From the NCBI GenBank assembly GCA_017540815.1, contig JAFYAI010000156.1, positions 1 through 64,000 of the forward strand: 64,000 nucleotides of DNA, read 5' to 3'. The translations under genes and the position numbers were made by a program. The notes beneath the pieces are model-generated. The model searched no databases. It was not told the origin of the DNA and saw only the letters and a list, made by a program, of their open reading frames with translations. Positions 60,123-64,000 of this stretch are shown here, in pieces. Origin of the DNA: Spirochaetales bacterium (GTDB lineage: Bacteria; Spirochaetota; GWE2-31-10; MWDO01). How positions within the stretch are numbered: position 1 is the stretch's first letter; each line of letters begins with the position of its first letter.

Positions 60123-60392
60123 TTATTTTGCTAAAAGTTTATCTCGATCAAAGTAGAAATTATGTTTATTCAGCAGTTTGCGAACGATCGGTGAAGGTTC
60201 AGCACCATCAAGGAACCATTTCTTAATCTTCTCAGCGTCGAATTTCAACTGCTGTGCATCCGGCAGGATCGGATGATATGTACCAACCTGCTCAATGAAT
60301 TTACCGTCTCTTGCATTCTGTGAATCAATTACAACTATTCTGTAATACGGTCGCTTCTTAGCACCCATTTTTTTCATTCTGATTTTAACCAT
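60123..60392 (-). CDS. rpsP: Ribosomal protein S16
   Basis: 89 residues. VKIRMKKMGAKKRPYYRIVV is the diagnostic start, followed by SQNARDGKFIEQVGTYHPI and KKWFLDGAEPSPIVRKLL. S16 is an early-binding protein of the 30S subunit. AAGGAG stands upstream. It is second in the operon after ffh. Confidence 0.98.
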   Translation of the reverse strand: MVKIRMKKMGAKKRPYYRIVVIDSQNARDGKFIEQVGTYHPILPDAQQLKFDAEKIKKWFLDGAEPSPIVRKLLNKHNFYFDRDKLLAK

Positions 60393-60427
60393 TTCAGTCT
60401 CCTTAGTTCAACTGTTTATTTATTGTA

Positions 60428-61786
60428 TCAAAATTTTCGACCTAACATCGGCGACAGATCCATACCGCCGTATTTTCCCTTATTCTTAAGCATTCCTTTC
60501 ATCATAGTTCGTGTTTTCTGGAATGTCTTAAGCAGATTATCCACTGCCATAACCGTCACACCTGCACCTTTGGCAATGCGGCGTTTGCGTGATCCCATTA
60601 CAAGCCTGAAATCAAGTCTTTCTTTCATAGTCATAGCCTGTATAATGGCTCTCTTCTTCTTAAGATCGGCTTTCTGCTTCTCGAAAGCACTCATATCTAT
60701 ATTTTTCATCGCCTCTTTGCCGCCCGGCAGCATCTCCATAATGCTCTCGATAGAACCGACCTTATCCATCTGTTCCATCTGCTCCAAGAAATCCTGCAGA
60801 GTGAACTCCGAACGCTTTATCTTCTTGGCGAGTTTCTTCGCCTCTTCTTCGTCATATACTTCCTGAGCCTTCTCAACGAGTGAAACGACATCACCCATAC
60901 CGAGGATTCGTGATGCGATTCGCTCAGGGTGGAATACTTCCAATCCGTCAAGTTTCTCGGATACACCGACGAACTTCAGCGGCTTGCCCAATATCTGCTT
61001 GATCGAGAATGCAGCACCGCCTCTTGTATCGGAGTCAAACTTCGTCAGCACAATACCCGTCACACCAAGATAATTGTCAAATTCTTTGGCAATCGTTGCA
61101 GCTGTCTGACCGGTCATCGAGTCGGCTACGAACAGTATCTCATCCGGCTTAACATCGCGTGCAATCGTCTGAACTTCTTCCATCATATCTGTATCGATAT
61201 GCAGACGACCGGCTGTATCTATAATCAATGTATCAAATCCGCCGACTTTGGCGAATCCTACCGCATCTTTAGCAATCTTGATCGCATTCTTCTTGTCACC
61301 TGTAAAAACAGGCACACCAACCATCTCGCCGACTCGCTCCAGCTGATCGATAGCGGCAGGTCTGTATGTATCACATGCAGCAAGCAGTATCTTACGATCT
61401 TCCTTTTTCTTCAGCAGATGAGCCAACTTACCGACAGTCGTCGTCTTACCTGAACCCTGCAAACCGGCAAGCATTATGATAGACAATGTATTTGTCGGCT
61501 TAAGTTTCAGATCCTGCGACTTGCTGCCAAGCGTCTCAACGAGTTTATCATGCACCAGTTTGATAAACTGTTCGCGAGGATTGACAGATCGAAGCACAGT
61601 CTCGCCCATCGCTTCCTCAGTAACGAATTTAACGAAATTTCTCACAACAGAGATATTGACATCTGCTTCAAGCAAAGCGACACGGATCTCACTGACTGCG
61701 GACTTAATATTGTCCTCATTGATAGTGGATTTACCGCTTATTTTCTTAAAAACATCTGTAAATGCGTTTGAAATACCGTCTAACAT
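60428..61786 (-). CDS. ffh: Signal recognition particle protein Ffh
   Basis: 452 residues. The N and G domains carry the GTPase motifs G1 GLQGSGKTTTVGKLA, DTYRPAAIDQLER, DTAGRLHID and TKFDSDTRGGAAFS. The M domain is rich in methionine (LEQMEQMDKVGSIESIMEML, GSRKRRIAKGAG). It binds signal sequences and 4.5S RNA and targets membrane proteins. It is the first gene of the operon with rpsP, khpA, rimM, trmD and rplS. No SRP RNA is seen in the window. No strong ribosome site precedes the ATG. Confidence 0.98.
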   Translation of the reverse strand: MLDGISNAFTDVFKKISGKSTINEDNIKSAVSEIRVALLEADVNISVVRNFVKFVTEEAMGETVLRSVNPREQFIKLVHDKLVETLGSKSQDLKLKPTNTLSIIMLAGLQGSGKTTTVGKLAHLLKKKEDRKILLAACDTYRPAAIDQLERVGEMVGVPVFTGDKKNAIKIAKDAVGFAKVGGFDTLIIDTAGRLHIDTDMMEEVQTIARDVKPDEILFVADSMTGQTAATIAKEFDNYLGVTGIVLTKFDSDTRGGAAFSIKQILGKPLKFVGVSEKLDGLEVFHPERIASRILGMGDVVSLVEKAQEVYDEEEAKKLAKKIKRSEFTLQDFLEQMEQMDKVGSIESIMEMLPGGKEAMKNIDMSAFEKQKADLKKKRAIIQAMTMKERLDFRLVMGSRKRRIAKGAGVTVMAVDNLLKTFQKTRTMMKGMLKNKGKYGGMDLSPMLGRKF

Positions 61787-61871
61787 TCATTACCCATTAT
61801 ATTAATTTGCGTGTTATTTTACAATATTTTTATGAAAAAGTCAAGTGAATTCGACAAATACAAACCGGATA

Positions 61872-61911
61872 AAAAGGAATAAGATTTTCTTACGAAAATC
61901 TTATTCCTTTT
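61872..61911. terminator. Bidirectional terminator
   Basis: AAAAGGAATAAGATTTTC, loop TTAC, GAAAATCTTATTCCTTTT: a perfect 18-bp stem. On the minus strand it follows the surface-protein gene at 61937. Confidence 0.92.
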
Positions 61912-61936
61912 GTTTTGAAGTTCTCTTATTTTATAC

Positions 61937-64000
61937 TCACTCCGTCACCGTCTGTGCAATGCGGAAGCCGGTATTCTCATAGCGATCCTGTACTCGTCCT
62001 CCTCCGCGAGAAGAAATGCAACTAAGATATGCATCACCGGTATATAGTCCTCCACGTGCTTCTTTAAAATATCCGTCGTAAGTATCATTGACTTTAATGT
62101 AGCCGGACGACACCCCCAAAGGATTAACTATAACTCCTTCTGATGTATACGCCGTATCATTGGATGTCACTGTATTATTTTGATGCCAATCCCAACACCA
62201 CTCCTTGTCATTACCACTCATGTCGAACAGTCCAAGCCTGTTCGCTGTTTTAGCACCGACACTGTGTATCTGTGACTCGCTGTTACCGGTATACCATCCC
62301 ACAGTTGCCAAATTGTCATCGGTTTTCAGCAAAGTGCTGCCGTTATATATCTTGTTTCCAGCTGCCACATCTATACCTGAGAAAGCATACTTCCAATCAG
62401 CTTTACTCTGATCTCCACCCCTTGCTGCAAACTCCCACTCAGCCTCAGTCGGCAGACGATAACCGTTTGCACTCATATCGACAACTGCACTATTCCAAGT
62501 ACTATTATTTTCTGTCGGTATGCTGTCGTATATCAGACCAGACCAATCTGTGATACCGTTCACACTGTAACAAGGCGTGAGTCCCAACAGGAGACTGAGC
62601 TTATTGCAGAATGTGATCGCGTCATACCACGACACATAATATGCCGGATGAGCATCTCCACTGCCTTTGTCATAAGTTTTACCGGCATTCATCACAGCTT
62701 CATACAACTGCTGTGTTACTTCATATTTACATATACTATATGGACTTAGTCTGACATTACGACCTGCTATAAATACTCCTGTATATAAAATATTAGATGA
62801 ATTACTTATATAACTGTTCCAATTATCGTTCGAGCCTGTAACTGTTACGGCAGAGTTCATCACTTTTACAAAAGATGTCTTGTTATACACTGTGCCATTA
62901 ATCACAAAGTTACCGTCATCGTTTATGCCATACATCAATATCCACTTAGCATACAGTGTGATCGTGTCATGATACTCATCCGCTCCGAGAGTTGTAATCT
63001 TACTGCCCGTGCAGTCTGCATCCGCATACCATCCTTCGAATGTGCATCCCGTTTTGGTCGGTGACACAAGCACTGTCGGTGTGCCTGCCGTATGTGTCTG
63101 CGGATAGCCGCTTCCGTGGACTCCGCTAAACTCCGTATCGCCTTTATCGCGATAGATGATAGTATACTCATCGGGAGCATTCTCAGTCCACTTAGCCCAC
63201 AGCTCGACATCTGCGGTCTTAGCTCCTGCTGTCCAGCCGATCACTGTCTCTCCCGTGCATTCGGAGTTGTCATACCATCCGACGAATGTGTAACCCGGTT
63301 TAGACAGACTTTGCAGATTAACCGCTTCTTCTTCGGCAAACTTTGCAGGATTGGGATTAGTCACACTCTGCGGATCATGATATGTAATGCTGTGCATAGT
63401 CAGATATATCTCTGTCCACTTGGCATACAGCATCCCATCACTTGGCTTACTCCACTCTTTCACACCGTGTCCGTTGGAGTCGATATACTGATTGCCCTGT
63501 CCATCCTGCATATCATAGTATCCGCCGAATGCAAAACCCGATCTAGTCGGCACTGCAACATTCGGCAAAACAGAGTCATACTCTGCATTGACAGTGCCGT
63601 CGCCGCCTGTGCCGCCGGCATCATCCAGCTGTGCTATATAAGTATTGGCAACCCACTTAGCCCACAGTTCGACATCATCGTCTTTGTCTCCGGCACTCCA
63701 CCCTGTAATCGCAGAGCCGGTCAGTGACTCATTGTCATACCATCCGCCGAATGTCCAGCCTGGGATGCCGACTAGTCCTGTAAGAGTTACATCATCAGTC
63801 TTAAGGAATGTTGCCGGATTACCGCTGTTATCCGCATTCTTCGGATCGTGATATGTGATATATAAGTCGGTCTTGTCCTTCCACTGTGCGTAGAGTATCA
63901 CAGTCTTGCCTTTGGCAGTAAGGTTGGTCACAGTCTGCTCGTCTGTATAATACGGCTCAGTATCAGCCTGTGTCTTCGTCCAATGTGCAAAGCGTTTGCC
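61937..64000 (-). CDS. InlB B-repeat and FGE-fold surface protein, 5' end beyond window
   Basis: The frame is open from the right edge, so the N-terminus is missing; internal ATG/GTG codons are not the start. At least four to five InlB B (Listeria-Bacteroides) repeats follow one another, each ending in LYAQW, LWAKW or LYAKW and containing GYTFVGWYDNSECTG-like cores. The C-terminal 230 residues are an FGE/sulfatase-modifying fold: CKYEVTQQLYEAVMNAG, YYVSWYDAITFCNKLS, NGYRLPTEAEWEFAARGG, LFDMSGNDKEWCWDW and GFRIAQ. The protein is probably exported and surface-exposed. The catalytic Cys pair of true FGE was not found, so a binding role is more likely. Confidence 0.85.
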   Translation of the reverse strand, partial: GKRFAHWTKTQADTEPYYTDEQTVTNLTAKGKTVILYAQWKDKTDLYITYHDPKNADNSGNPATFLKTDDVTLTGLVGIPGWTFGGWYDNESLTGSAITGWSAGDKDDDVELWAKWVANTYIAQLDDAGGTGGDGTVNAEYDSVLPNVAVPTRSGFAFGGYYDMQDGQGNQYIDSNGHGVKEWSKPSDGMLYAKWTEIYLTMHSITYHDPQSVTNPNPAKFAEEEAVNLQSLSKPGYTFVGWYDNSECTGETVIGWTAGAKTADVELWAKWTENAPDEYTIIYRDKGDTEFSGVHGSGYPQTHTAGTPTVLVSPTKTGCTFEGWYADADCTGSKITTLGADEYHDTITLYAKWILMYGINDDGNFVINGTVYNKTSFVKVMNSAVTVTGSNDNWNSYISNSSNILYTGVFIAGRNVRLSPYSICKYEVTQQLYEAVMNAGKTYDKGSGDAHPAYYVSWYDAITFCNKLSLLLGLTPCYSVNGITDWSGLIYDSIPTENNSTWNSAVVDMSANGYRLPTEAEWEFAARGGDQSKADWKYAFSGIDVAAGNKIYNGSTLLKTDDNLATVGWYTGNSESQIHSVGAKTANRLGLFDMSGNDKEWCWDWHQNNTVTSNDTAYTSEGVIVNPLGVSSGYIKVNDTYDGYFKEARGGLYTGDAYLSCISSRGGGRVQDRYENTGFRIAQTVTE

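Overview
The window is a bacterial chromosome segment of moderate G+C with AT-rich spacers, consensus sigma70-type promoters and mostly symmetric intrinsic terminators. The many lipoproteins, the InlB-repeat/formylglycine-enzyme-fold surface protein, the MMPL and LCP proteins and the gene style suggest an uncultured spirochaete close to Treponema. No rRNA, tRNA or species marker is present, so this placement is tentative.

Layout. 0-14 kb: TPR protein (cut by the left edge), Abi-type defence gene, groL, PrsW-like protease, hybrid sensor kinase, transglutaminase membrane protein, lipoproteins, mltG, trxB and a GNAT. 14-26.6 kb: Sel1 protein, tocopherol-cyclase-like protein, holA, a beta-barrel-like protein, a lone Cas2-like protein, a ketoacyl-synthase/C-methyltransferase pair, an M15 peptidase, a ferredoxin missed by length filters, a lipoprotein and an HD hydrolase. 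26.7-44.3 kb is accessory in character: a membrane/GAF protein, a hairpin array, an operon of small unknown genes ending in a zinc-finger/single-helix/FGE-fold protein, tcdA, an XRE regulator, a Schlafen-type (AlbA_2) regulator flanked by 12-bp repeats, a symporter, an orphan N6-adenine methyltransferase, a broken AlbA_2 fragment and a DUF4143 ATPase flanked by 48-bp direct repeats. 44-54.7 kb: stomatin/NagZ/NfeD, U32 peptidase plus birA, lipoproteins, MMPL exporter and LCP protein. 54.9-61.8 kb: hisC, a large unknown and the housekeeping operon ffh-rpsP-khpA-rimM-trmD-rplS. The right edge cuts an InlB-repeat/FGE-fold surface protein.

The most notable signals lie outside ordinary genes. (1) Two diverged copies, about 9.6 kb apart, of an apparently undescribed structured RNA of about 250 nt. 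Each has its own TTGACA/TATYAT promoter, a 5' hairpin whose sequence differs but whose pairing is kept, a long P2 stem, a conserved P3 hairpin, a possible pseudoknot, and a 3' end complementary to P3. (2) The palindrome (G)CACAATTGTG(C) occurs eight times, always inside genes and in three different reading frames, like a highly iterated palindrome acting at the DNA level. (3) Two accessory genes have direct repeats running across their start/leader and stop, which looks like collapsed tandem gene arrays or repeat-mediated cassette exchange.
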